A stretch of 63,974 nt of DNA from Hypsibius dujardini. Taxonomy: Eukaryota; Tardigrada; Eutardigrada; Parachela; Hypsibiidae. How positions within the stretch are numbered: position 1 is the stretch's first letter; every line of letters begins with the position of its first letter. Positions 12,541 through 23,953 of the stretch are shown here, piece after piece. The notes below the pieces were generated by a model. That model worked only from the letters and a program-made list of their open reading frames with translations, searched no databases and was not told the DNA's origin. The stretch covers positions 1 to 63,974 of the forward strand of contig LRSR01004484.1 of assembly GCA_001579985.1 (NCBI GenBank). Direction: 5' to 3'. Both the position numbers and the translations under genes were made by a program.

Positions 12541-15500
12541 ATGGACTCGAAAAAAGTCCCATGGACGTCATTATTAATTTTCCTTAGTGCCTTAATCGTT
12601 TCGTCTTGGGCGAAGAACCTAGAAATCATTACGTCGCTACCTTATAACATCGGGCTAGCAGTGGACGTTCAGCGAACTGCTGGGGCGTTCGACCTGGCGG
12701 CTGAAGGCGTAGTGCGGACTTCTTACCACCGACAGATCCCTATGAACATCAGCATCAAACACCTCTTCAACGCAGACAATTCTCATCTTGTACAGTCATG
12801 CAGGGATGTGGAAGCGCTGTCGAGCCAGATGTTGGCGGAATATTATATCAAGCATGGGCGCTCGGATACCTGCTATGCTGTAGTCAGTTCTGGTAAGCAG
12901 GCACATGTACGGGGAATCTGGTTAATATTTCTGGCCAACCATTTTTTTCTCGTTCTATTCCTAGTTACGAGTAATGTCTTTGCAGTCGATGTCTTTATAG
13001 GCAAACTCACTCTCTCTCCTCAAATAAACTTTTGCAGATACTTTAGCATCCAAAATTGGCTTTAATGAAGTTTCACTTTTCTGCTAAAACATACACTTAC
13101 ATTATAGCTCCGCCCCTAACCATCGAAAATTATTTGCCAATCGATTTTAAATTAATAAGAGAGCAGGCGCAACTGTGTTTCTATTCATAAAATTCATAGA
13201 ATTTCCCAAACATAATCACTATGGGGTGCAAAGTATAGAGTTGTTCTTAAATAGAAAAACTGAAGAAGCTTGAAGTAAAAGTAATTCGCACCAGGTGCAA
13301 TTTAGGCGCCTTTAGCGCCACTTGGTGGATACTATTTGTTACCACAAGGCTGCAGGCTATACAAAAAAGTGCTTTGATTTAAGGCAGAAATAGTTAGCCA
13401 CAAGACCCCATGTGTATAGCCTACAGCCTTATGGTAACAAATTGCCTCTGGACAAATCGAGCGTCCCGATTTTTCTGGCCAAAAGTGAAGCAATTCGGAA
13501 GTGGGACTTGCTGTTCAATCGGTTTAAGTCCGACTTGCCACTTACCACCTCCGACTTCTGATGTTGTTGCGCCTGATTTTTAATGTTGGACGAGAAAGTG
13601 TCTGGAAAAAGTTCTTTCACTACCCAGCTTGTCTTGTTATGTGGGCATTGCGAAATACCAGGAATGTAGAACAGAAAACCAGGTGAGTCAGAAAGAAGCC
13701 AGATATCGTACAAAATGTTGTGAAATTATTGTTCTTTAGAATCTTATAAATGTTTATAATGTTTTGTGGAGTCTTATGAAATTTATTGAAACCTTACCTT
13801 TTTTGAAACTAACGAATCTGTCGACAATTTTCTTGCACAGTGTGTTCCGACTCAATTGGCATCGCCAGTTTCGTCAAAGGTACCGTCAACCTCGCAGTTT
13901 TTCACGTTAAATATCATATAATATTTTGACTTTATAGGGTTTGATTTACCATTATTTAGCAAGTAAGTTTTCGACTTGGTATTTGTTTGATAAGGTTTGA
14001 TTTGAGCAACGCTGCATGGGAAATCCGATGTAAAATAAAGTCCCGTTCTTCCCAGCGGTATAACGAAGCGTGATTTCGTGGACGCTAATCTGGGATCGCC
14101 GGCGGCTGTTTCCATCTGTGGGGTGTTTAGCAGTTACAGCCAGGTCGTGATTGAGATCCTCCGTGCTTACGCTTGGTACCGCGTGACCGTGATCATTGAC
14201 ATGAGTGCCGTCTCAAACTTTTACCGGGACTTGGCAACTGTTTTGCTAGAGGATGCCAGTAAAGCGAGAAATCAGCATCCCTTTGAGATGGAACTTTACC
14301 GGCTGACCGATGCCACGGCAATTGTGGATGCCCTGAAATTTGCCAAAAGCCGCAGTCGAGGTACGAACAGAGAAGTACAGCAGAGAAATCTTTGTTGTCG
14401 AAATTCAGAAAAAATAGCCAGGCATTGCTAATTTCAGTCTTGGTTCTGATGGCTGCCGGATTAATTACGGTACAAATTTTGGTAAGTCTTCATCCTCGAA
14501 ACAGATATAAGAACATACGAGTAGGCAGGCTAATTAAAGATCCCCTTTTCTGCTTAAAATTTAGTTATCAGCATTTCCCTGCTTAGTGGTACTCAGCATG
14601 TTTAATTAATGAAAATAATCTAGAATTCCGATCAACTGGTGTTATTGCGCAATCAGCTTAGTCAAAAGAGACCGAAGCTGATTGGTTGCAAAAAACAGGA
14701 GACCACAAGATTGCACGTGCTTGATTGCCTGATTTTTAATGTTGTGTTTTCATTTTCGTTTTCTTTCACCTCTCTTCAGTCGATTCATTGATTATTGCCA
14801 GTTTTTCTGTGTGCTAGAAATTTTTTTTCTCGCACAAATTTGGCTGTCGCCAATCGAGTATGCTAAAAATGAAATTACAAACTGACCAGCGTCACGGAAA
14901 TTTTATTACGATATAGGTACGTAGAGGTTCGTTTAGGGTCCTTACAGGTCGGAACCAGGACACCTCAGGGTAGGGCCAGGGGGTAGGCAAAATGCATTTT
15001 TTTCAAGATTGAATTCGACCTCTTGTCCCTGATCATTTTGAAACTTGCGGAAGTGTGGAGCTCTGAGTTCCAAGGGGCCCCTGGGATATCAAAACGTTTT
15101 CATAAACATAGTTGTAGCAACTGCTTCAAAAAGAGCTGTTCTTACCCTAAAAATGCGTCTTCGTGCTACCGAATCAAACAAAATTGGTGAAAAGGGTCAC
15201 AAGAATTTGTCCTTCTCCAGGGAGCAGCGGATTCTCTTGGATTAAGTGAAACTGGTGAATATGTAAGAAGACCTCATAATAAGAAGTTCGCAGTCTGAAA
15301 ACGATGCCTTGCATCCTTTGCTCCATTTATAGGCATTTATTAACATCCAGCCTTTGCTTGGAGTGGAGTTTTCAAATGTGTCCCACTTTTTGCCTCTCAT
15401 CAGCAACACGGTACTGTAATTTCACTACACGTGAGGCATAAATATATATAGTTATGTATATAAATGTATTCATATTAATTTCATGCAAGCATTTTGCTTA

Positions 15501-16862
15501 GAATTCAACAGCGTTGCGGTCACTCATCGTCGTGTCGTACGGTCTGTCCGCAAACAACATGCGAGGCTTGAATGCCAGAATTGCGGACAGAGTTAAAACT
15601 GTCTCTAACCTCACCTGGCCCTATGGTAGTCAGGTAAGTGACTCCCAATGGGTTATGAATGAATCCCTTTTTTTGTCACGTTTTAATCCAAACAGGCCTT
15701 AACAATATGTTGAAATTCTTTTCCTATAGCCGTTAGATTCATTCAGCATCCAAACGTCTTACGACGTGGTGGAAGTATTTGCAGCTGCTATCCAGGAGAT
15801 AAGTAGAAACGGCAGCGGTCCAAGCGGGGAAGACCAGCACTGCAGTGGGCTCAAGGTCGTCGAGTATTTACGTAACAGGACATTTCATCTTACCGCTGGC
15901 GAGGCGTTCATCGACCCGGAACGGATTAGGAATCTTGACCTTCAGATTTATGCGTACAACACCTCGACCTCAGACATCCAGGTTTGTTATTTTTTTTCTA
16001 TACATGTAAGTATACCATACACATGGACTTTACGAAGACCAGACTTAATTCAAAAATTAGTATATCCAAGCCGTTCGATCAATCGAAAAAAGTTCTAGTT
16101 CGAGATCATACGTACTTCAGTTTTCATTCAGGTGATTGGTAAATTCAACTGGAGAAGTACCCAGTTGGTATGGGATGGATCCTACGTCGTAGAGTGGCCC
16201 ACTACAGGTGGATTGCCGCCAAAAAATATCCCGCCGTGTGGCTTTTCCGACGACCAGGGAATGTGTGCTGTGAAAGGTTATTTCTATTATTTGACCAATA
16301 TATGTTATTTATTTCTTAATATATAATATTTCTTAATGATATATCTTCTTACTGATATCTTAATATCTCAACAAGATCTTCTCAATGATATCTTAGTATC
16401 TTCACAATGTCTTCTTAACAGTATCTGTATATATATTTCCTAATAATGTATCTTCTTAGTTACTTGGCATATAATATTTACTTTTCTTTCCTATTCAGTA
16501 CACTGACAGACTTTATTGTGTACCATACACCACAAAGGTAATTTACACGTGTTTTTCTTCAGGCCAGCGTCTTACCCCGATCACTCAAGCCGTGGCAGCT
16601 GCAGTTGTTGTTTCGGCCACCGTAATCTTTGCTTTAATCCTCTGGTACTTACCATATCTGACCACAATCCCGATATAGCAACCTGCGAATGGGTTTCATA
16701 ACCTTCGTACCTGTTTTACATGTACGTAGGAGGGCTCTTGAGGGCCACAAAATCAATCGCAGCGGCTGGTGGAAACTTCAGTGCAAAGACCTCTGCCCTG
16801 CTGCTGGTTCAAGTCCAGAAAATTCATTTAGAATGACTAAATTTATAAGCCACATACTGTAA
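12541..16862 (+). CDS. Natriuretic-peptide-receptor-like protein B, short-tailed (542 aa)
   Basis: Exons: 12541-12892, 13841-13879, 13938-13962, 14056-14360, 14438-14481, 15221-15262, 15333-15410, 15502-15633, 15730-15981, 16132-16276, 16563-16644, 16730-16862. Exon number and phases are identical to A, D and E. Start at 12541 gives a signal peptide of about 25 residues; an ATG at 12514 would add nine. The ectodomain shows SLGLSETGEY, NRTFHLTAGEAFIDPERI and the proximal PP.NIPPCGF motif with a following Cys. Exon 11 encodes one TM helix. Exon 12 gives a tail of about 44 residues with GWWKLQCKDL and a stop at 16860-16862. The decayed copy C begins about 280 bp downstream, leaving no room for kinase or cyclase exons. 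Ligand and signalling partner unknown. Confidence 0.85.
13325..13490. repeat. Foldback element, family 3, copy 2
   Basis: Shorter relative of the 8065-8345 element. It shares TTTGTTACCACAAGGCTGCAGG, interrupted here by small gaps, GGCAGAAATAGTTAGCCACAAG and the right-end block CGAGCGTCCCGATTTTTCTGG. It lies in intron 1 of receptor B. Confidence 0.7.
14925..15105. repeat. Dispersed repeat (GTTTAGGGTCCTTAC family), copy 1
   Basis: Starts TTCGTTTAGGGTCCTTACA, continues GTCGGAACCAGGA and AGGGTAGGCAAAATGCATTT, and includes CTGATCATTTTGAA. The same blocks recur in the same order at about 35490-35740, with a weaker match at about 28955-29050. It lies in intron 5 of receptor B. Confidence 0.65.
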
Positions 16863-17144
16863 TGGCTTTGGTCGAGAGGTTGCGCCATACGTCTTCTTTA
16901 TATATACTTCTGTGTGGATTAAGTCGGCAAATAATTTTCGTATTTTGCTCCATATTTTTAGTTTTCAGTTGCTGCAAGTTCTTATGCTTCTAATGTCTGT
17001 CTTTTGCAGTAATGAGTTTATCCGTGATTAGATCACTCCACACCATAAATAAGGCCCCAAATTAAGTTCGATTATTGCGGTGGAAATAATGTTTTCTTAT
17101 TCAAGTTCGCGCTGACAGTATTCCGTCCTCTTGCGCCACCAGTT

Positions 17145-19009
17145 GTGGCCAGAAAAATTGTTCTACTCACGAAGCTGCCGTATAACGTGGAAATTGCAGC
17201 GGATGTGCAGCTTAACGGAGCGGCCTTCAAATTAGCGGCTAAGGGTGTGAATAACTATAGCGGTGACGCACCGACGTCGAAAAATTCCAATATCGTAGCT
17301 GAGGTCAAATACCTGTTTGACGCTTCCAACTCTCAACGTATCGAAACTTGTGGCGATGTGGAAGATTATTTTTCTCACCGGCTGTCCCACTATTACTAAA
17401 AAAATATATTCCCCGGAGCCTTCTACGCCATCTTCACGTATGTTTAATAAATTACGACCCCAGCGTGCATACATAATGCACAGAGATAGAAAAACTAATT
17501 GGAAACTAGTTTTTAGTTTGCTTTTTTAAATTTTACGCGAAACATTAAGCTGAAAGAATAAATTCTTATTAGATATTAAAACCTGTTTTTATAGTCCCAA
17601 GTTAAAATAGACTGACAGCAAGAGGATTACTACTAAAGAATTAAACTGCACGTGAAAAAGGTTGATTAATTCAAGTTCAGTGGGTGCATTTTGGTTTTTG
17701 AAATTCGTTCTTCCTGCCTTATTTTTAAAAAACATACCGAAATTGATTGTAATCAATCAAATACTCCTTGTATTTTTAGCGTGTAAAAATAGTCGAAGTA
17801 TCGCTAGCCTGGCAGGAGGTAAAATTGTTCAGAATTTATTCATCGATTCTTCGTTAAGTTATAATTAACTGGCTGGCTGTCTATCGTAGCTTTTGACTGG
17901 CCGTCATTTATCAAGTAAATCGCCGTACTCATGAGGTATCCCTTTATTAAGGGATCAATTACCAGTACCAGTCTCAGATGGCGGCCAAGAGTCTGTCCTC
18001 AAAACTTATTTCCCTAACATGATTTTAGAAAATATTATATGCCGGGAATAAGAGCCTGTTCAACTGGGAAAAATTTAAGAAGTTGGACAATCACTGGAAG
18101 ATTTCAGTAGTAGCAATAAACGCCTCTTTCTAAATTTCTGTTCCATTTCTGTTTTTAAATCTGATTGACGCAAAATATATTTGCAAATCAATTGGCGTCA
18201 ACCGAATTTTTCTAGAAGGAGGGGGAGCAGTTACGGCTGTTATGCAGTAAGCATTCCCATTTCTGCTAATGCACGGTCAGTGGACTGTGCTGCACGTTTT
18301 CCGTCAGTGTTTATAGCTCCGCCCCTCATTTCAATTTTTTTTTCGCTGATGAAAACAGTTTCCAAATTTAATGTTAAGTCAGTGGATGCCAAAAAATATG
18401 AAAGGAAACGAATTTGAGAATTTCTTGTTTCTTACTGGAAGAGGATCCGAAGATTCCAGTAATGCTAGAACTTCTTAAATTTTTTCAAATTGAACAGGAT
18501 CTTGTCCCCGGCAAGCAATATTTTTTTTCGGGGATTAGGTCCTCGAAAAACAAGGGGATCTGCCATCTGGGACTGGCACTGGCAGCACTTGTTCCGTAAT
18601 AATCCAGTCACTCTACTACTACTACACGTACCATACACTCACTCACATACTACATTCTCATACTACTACACTCACCTACTGCATATGGTGAGATATTGTT
18701 CTAGTACGCTTACTGGAAGTGACTTTTTAAGTTCCACTATCGGTTCCCCGACTGCCATAACGACCAGTAACACGTTTTAGGGCTACGTGAAGGTGCTGAG
18801 CGAGCTCCTAAAATATTATCAATGGTTCCGGGCAACGGTTCTCGTTGATGTGGCAGTAAATGTTTTACGTAAGTTTAGTTAACATGATTATGGAACTGCA
18901 GAAGCAGCGGAGTCGGAACTCATCGTTTGAATTTGAGCGGTACCTCTGAACGGTAAATCGGCGAGAAGCATTCGCGTTGCGCTGGAATTTGCGCAATCCA
19001 GAAGCCGAG
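17145..19009 (+). pseudogene. Decayed natriuretic-peptide-receptor-like copy C
   Basis: Only the first four exon equivalents are recognisable. The exon 1 remnant (17145-17437) aligns with A-E but lacks an in-frame start and signal peptide. It has a TAA at 17397-17399 just before the conserved CYAVV block, whose Cys has become Phe. Exon 2 (17780-17818, 39 nt) and exon 3 (17890-17914, 25 nt) are intact in length and splice sites. The exon 4 equivalent (18705-19009) has an in-frame TAG at 18778-18780 and a frameshift after about 18860, yet still ends in the conserved SRSRG donor context. Exons 5-12 were not found before 22 kb. The remaining exons were either deleted or have diverged beyond recognition. 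Confidence 0.8.
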
Positions 19010-20197
19010 GTAAACATTCATTCAAACATCAAAGGCGTACAAGTACACAGTAGGGAGTGATGGCTAAACTAAATGTAGCTAAAAAACTTAAGCCAAATGG
19101 TATGCGCCTGGAGACGAATTTTGGTTTTTCGATTATTGCAACAAAATAAATCTTCCTCTAAACTATGTAAGAAAACCGCTGTATTCACGCCCTTTCACAA
19201 CTTTTCAGTATTATCACTCCCTTTTGCAACCCGTTTTACTATTGACACCCCCTTTTCAACTTGTAATAATTTTTCATTGACTTGATTAACATTTTGATAC
19301 AAAAATACTGTTCCTTATTGGATAACTAGCGAAACTTAAAATGAGAATCACCAAAACAGTTTTTTCGTATTATATTTTACCAACTGAATAGAATGCATTT
19401 TTTTTATAATTTGCATTTGGTTGTGCAGAGGTACAACTGCATTTTGCGAATCGTTTGAAGTAGGTTGTAATAGTATCCTTGATAAATTGAAACCTCCAGT
19501 TGAAATTTCTAACAACTTGAAAATTTCAGTTCAGATTAAATTAAACTAAATAATTAACACAAATACCATAAGCTAGTTTGATTTTTAAAATTTGCGTTAT
19601 GTGAGAAAAGGAGATGACTATAGTGAAATAGGGGTGAAATGGGGTAGCAGTAGCATAAGGGGATGTAGAGGAAGAGGGGCTATAGTTAGACCCAATAGAT
19701 ATATAGTAGAGTCTCGACCAATTGGTGCCAGTTTTTACTTTTTTTCAAAACTAGTTACATGACGTCACCAAGTTTTCGTCTCTGATTGGGATATTCTTTC
19801 AAAACATTATTAGACGAATTTCGTTAGATTTACTGCGTTTTAAACAGTTTCAATAGAAATGCAGATTCGTTACACCTTCGTTACTTTCCCTCTACGGTGT
19901 CTAGTCAGGAAGCTAAAGTGAAACACACGGCGACAGAAGTTCATCCCACTCCCAAATAAAAAGTTTGCAAAGGTTTTTGGTCATTTCTATCTCGCTACCC
20001 TGTACACAAAGTAAAATATAACGCCGAGTTTTGGGTGTTAAAATTCAGAAATTTAGTAAAATTAAACGAATTCGTTTAATAAAGTTTTCAAACGAATGTC
20101 CAAATGAGATAAGACATGATGACGTCACGTGATGTATTTCGAAAAAATTAAAAATGCAGACGTTTGCAAACCCCAACTATTTCGGTGGAAAAGCAAA

Positions 20198-20369
20198 ATG
20201 GAAGTTGAAAACAATTTTGCCCTGCTAACACGTTCGGCGACCCGGCTTGAGTTTTCAACACAAACAAAGCGCCGCGTTGCCTTTGAGGGGAGTGGGGAGG
20301 ATTTTGTTGACGAAAGCATTAACACTTCTCCTGAACTGAGTTGTCTCAGTCACCATACTGCAAAGACAG
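20198..20369 (+). other. Possible orphan first exon (low confidence)
   Basis: ATG in the context AAAATGG, 57 codons of balanced composition, then a donor GACAG|GTAGAC. It lies about 80 bp downstream of a TGACGTCACGTGA element. No acceptor or second exon could be linked and no family is recognised. It may be a remnant of a mobile element or chance. Confidence 0.2.
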
Positions 20370-21539
20370 GTAGACGAATGAATGAATTATGCATTGTAGC
20401 AATTACGCAATATGGAACATAACACAACTGTTATTGTGGGAACGCAATCAGTGACAAAATATGATCTATTGAAAAAATCTGCAATATGAAAACGGAGTCC
20501 CTTATTTACCAAAATTGATCTTCCGATGATTAAAATCGCGCAAATAGAGCCAGAAATCTGTCAGGAGCCAGAAAGTGGTCTAATTGTCCAGATTTTTAAA
20601 ATTGTCAAACCATTAATGCACCGACCAAACTTATGATTTGCTGATTGAAGGGTTAAAAACTGAAAATTTTTCAGTTCGAGTAAATATTTTTTGAGCTCTG
20701 AGTTTGGGTGCCTGGGCCGAACAGTGCGGCCACAGCTCACTCATTGATCCACATGGCTGCGGAGCGTCTCCCGGCGCATAACCACCGGTCAGCGCAGGCG
20801 GAAACACAACGGATCAATTCAGTATTATCAGTATTCTATCAAAGGCAAACAAACAAAACAATTAGCACGGGAGCTTTATTATACTGCAAATTGCTAGACG
20901 TTACTCTACAACAAATGGAATAAACTTATTAAGCGATTCGAAGATATGCAACAACGAGGCGGTTGCACAGCCATACTGATAAAAGGAGGGGAAATCCCTT
21001 TACTTTTAGCACCAAAATGTGTACATTTGTTCATCACGAAACATTTGCCCAACGCCTTTGTGAAGTCATCCGGATAAACGGCAATCACCCTATAACCAGC
21101 AACAAACTCAAGCCTATAAAAGTGTTGACTTATAAATAAAATATATAAATCAGTTTTCTATTCGTCATCTCACATTAAATAAACTGCAAATTGCAAAGTA
21201 TTGCAAGCGTGTGCGAGAATCTTGTTTCTATCAAGGTTTTAAAATTAAAATAAAATAACTCATCACATGTCCAAAGTTTGACTTCAATATAAACTAATAA
21301 TGATTTAATTTTAAATACAAAATGTGTTTTACTTTAAATTGAAAATCAATACTTGACCAAGTGTCTTATTTTAAAGTAAATGAAAATCAATCAAATTAGG
21401 GTAACAGTTTATGTTGGACATCGTCGCAATTAGGCAAACGCCTCACTGTTCGTACCAATCCATAAAACTTTGATCAATGATCAATCAATTGACTGATCAA
21501 TTTCCGGGAACAGATAAAACAAACGCATAAACAGACAAA

Positions 21540-21690
21540 TTTATAGACAGACACACATACAGACAGACAGATACCCAGATACACAGATACACAGACAGAC
21601 AGAGAGACAGACAGAGAGACACGCAGAAATACAGAGACAGATAGACAGACAGACAGACAAACAGATAAACAGACAGGCAGACAAACGCTT
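21540..21690. repeat. CAGACAGA tetranucleotide tract
   Basis: Imperfect CAGA/CAGACAGATA microsatellite. Open frames across it are low-complexity artefacts. Confidence 0.85.
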
Positions 21691-22220
21691 TGAGGTGTCT
21701 TGAAACATGAATGCATTTGTAATGTATAGGTTCAACGTAAGAAAAACTAAAAAGTTTTTATAGATACTCAATTGTAATAATGGCCATACTAAGCAAGTGC
21801 ACCACCGGGAGTGTTTTCACACTGTTTTTAGTTCATTTTGCGCTTCTCGTCTGTTCATCGCTTTCAGCACTTCTAGGCCACTTTTTTGTGTACTTTCGTT
21901 TCTCTTTTACAGGTGTTGTTGTGATGTAGTGTAAGCGTTGTTAGTATGAGTAAATAAGGATAAATGAATGAATACTTGAAAATAGAAAAATTGTTATTTT
22001 AATATAGAAATTTGCCAGAGAAAAAAGGGTTCATTTGACCTTACTCATGTCGGGGATTTATATTAGTGGAAGTGTAATGATGTTAAGGCGCGAAAATATT
22101 CTTTTTGACAAGGGCCGGCGTAGACAACGAGGTGATATACCGGTTCAAATTTTTGGCGACACTCTTTGCCAGCTTGGTTAGATGGTTGTTGGGTAAATGC
22201 AAAATTTTGTCACCATTATT

Positions 22221-23320
22221 CTAAACCTTGCCCCGGGAGGCGGCATAAACGTTGGAAAACTGCTTGAGCAGGCGTTTCGCAAAGTTGTTTTTATCTTCCA
22301 ACTTGATCTCAGAGCCTTCACCATAGCTGCCTTTCATTTCTTCCCCCAACGCCGAACAGCTATTCGCATCCTCGTCATTCAAGTAATATTTGATGCTGCA
22401 AATAGAAAAAAACAAAGAATGCCTGCTTTCTGTTTGTTTATTTGCCTGTGCCTGCCTATTTGTGTCAGTCAGTCTGTCTTTTTGTTTCTTTGTTTTTTCT
22501 TTTTTTCTTTCAGTATGTCGGTCTGTCTGTCTGTCTGTTGGTTTGTAGTAATTGTTATGTCCACTCATCGTATTGCGAAGTTATCTCAAAGCCACCGCCC
22601 ACCAGCATGGCACCAGCAGCTTTAATCGAGCCTGCAGAACCGTCGTGGTTGGGGCAGTCGTGCTCTTCTTCTGTGACTTTTTCCCTTGCTAAAGTGCAAA
22701 TATTGCATTAGTGGTCCAGGGTTGCCGCGGCATTCAACTTGATAGTCAGTGGCGAGAGGCAGGTCATGACTCCGAACAACGAGCTGAACCCCTATCGCTT
22801 CCTCCATGTACCATTACAGCTGGCGACAATGTCGTGACAAATGACACTTCGGGTGTCATTGAATTCATCCGTGGCTGGGGACAGTTCCAAAAACTCTTCG
22901 ATTGCCCGCCGTTGCTTTCCGTGGCCATCTCCTTGACCATTATAAATAATTATTGCATGCCAAAGCTAATTTTGTTTAATTTTTTGCTGTTTCGTTTAAT
23001 ATCACAGAAGCGACATTCACCGCTCAAAAGTGACGATTGCCGCTGACCTTCTCTGAGGTCCATATTTTCTGAGTATGGGTATTCCTTTTCTGACAGGTGA
23101 CGGAAGCTTCCATCGCTTGAGCTTGACCTCCTGTCTGTTGGTGATCTTCGGCAACATCGGAAGCGTTGTTGGTGCCAACGGAAATATTTTTTATGTTGAT
23201 TGAAGATTAACATAAACGCGTTGAGCTGTTTCTTTTCAATAACTCTCCGCACGTTGTACATTCCATACCTTGACCTAAAAGTTTCATCTGCACAAAAACA
23301 AAATCCTCGCCGTCCGCCAT
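22221..23320 (-). CDS. Mutator-like transposase-domain protein (200 aa, five exons)
   Basis: Exons: 23320-23269, 23145-23048, 22965-22812, 22688-22565, 22395-22221. The phases join exactly (1, 0, 1, 2) to a 200-codon frame ending at TAA. Order of landmarks: VTCQKR, a GQGDGHG glycine loop, VICHDIVASC, HDCPNHDGSAG, an acidic YYLNDEDANS block, and KLEDKNNFAKRLLKQF. The spacing resembles the RNase-H-like core of the Mutator-like transposase domain found in many invertebrate genomes (Cys..Cys, HxCxxNxxGS, DDD, then DxxH/N..K), recognised from general family knowledge. It is shorter than a full transposase and the first acceptor is weak, so it may be a domesticated fragment or a degraded element. 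Intron 4 contains TCTG repeats. Confidence 0.5.
22440..22550. repeat. TCTG-rich tract in intron 4 of the Mutator-like gene
   Basis: Pyrimidine-rich stretch with imperfect TCTG units (gtctgtctgtctgtctg near 22521). Frames across it are artefacts. Confidence 0.75.
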
Positions 23321-23953
23321 TTTGAAATTGGTAAACAGTACTCGAAATTACTCCGTGTTTTCCTGCAGGCTGCGGGAAGCATATTGAAAACATGAGAAGG
23401 AAATCCGATTTTAAGATGCATCCACGTCTTTATGTGCTATTACCGAATGTCGACTGAGTTTCATTCTGATCTCCATGTTACTCGTAAATGATCTGTTTTA
23501 ATTGAACGTCCCAATCGATGACACGTGTGACATCCTCAAGCGGTGCTTTGAGACGTCAACAAAAATTGTTCATTAACTTAAAAATATCACGAAAACAAGA
23601 CCAGGACACATTCAATCATCATTTCTCCCTGTTCCTTCGTGTCTGTATAATTGAGTTGCACCACCAATCAATCTGTCCAGTGCGTCCCTATAGTCTATGT
23701 CCATCAGGAGATTAGCGTTGTTATTCGGCGAGGCAACACGACACTCTTACGAGAATTCGTCCTCCTTAGACCAGCCTGGTTGAGAATTATCACTAGTACG
23801 TTCGAAGTCAACGCACAGGAGGGGATCTTTCACGCTTTCCTTGCAATTTTCTTTTAGCACTATCGCCTCGAATTTTGAGAAATAAAGTTATTAAAGACTT
23901 CTCGAGACGCGCCTGTTTCTCTCGTGTAACATTGTGCTCTTTTACGTGGCAAA
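23321..23953. promoter_or_regulatory. Putative shared upstream region of Mutator-like gene (-) and receptor D (+)
   Basis: A 633-bp spacer between two divergent starts, inferred to hold both promoters. No specific element can be called with confidence. Confidence 0.3.

Larger units (their letters stand above)
19010..22220. other. Intergenic region between pseudogene C and the Mutator-like gene
   Basis: A 3.2-kb region with no firm gene. A CRE-like TGACGTCA core occurs twice (around 19759 and 20120). A possible first exon follows at 20198-20369. A CAGACAGA microsatellite lies at 21540-21685. An exon-like minus-strand segment at about 20998-21105 is discussed under rejected items. Confidence 0.45.

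Noticed and set aside
20906-21105. Minus-strand exon-like segment (LEFVAGYRVIAVYPDD..., acceptor ttttatag at about 21108)
   Set aside because: Composition and splice signals look plausible, but no upstream or downstream exons could be joined convincingly; left unassigned.
21474-21771. Cys/Val/Leu/Ser-rich open frames here and in many protease introns (for example 38080-38412, 43948-44224, 51225-51454)
   Set aside because: They are translations of TCTG/CAGA microsatellites (repeating L-S-V-C), not genes. Irregular unit lengths and no spacers also exclude a CRISPR array.
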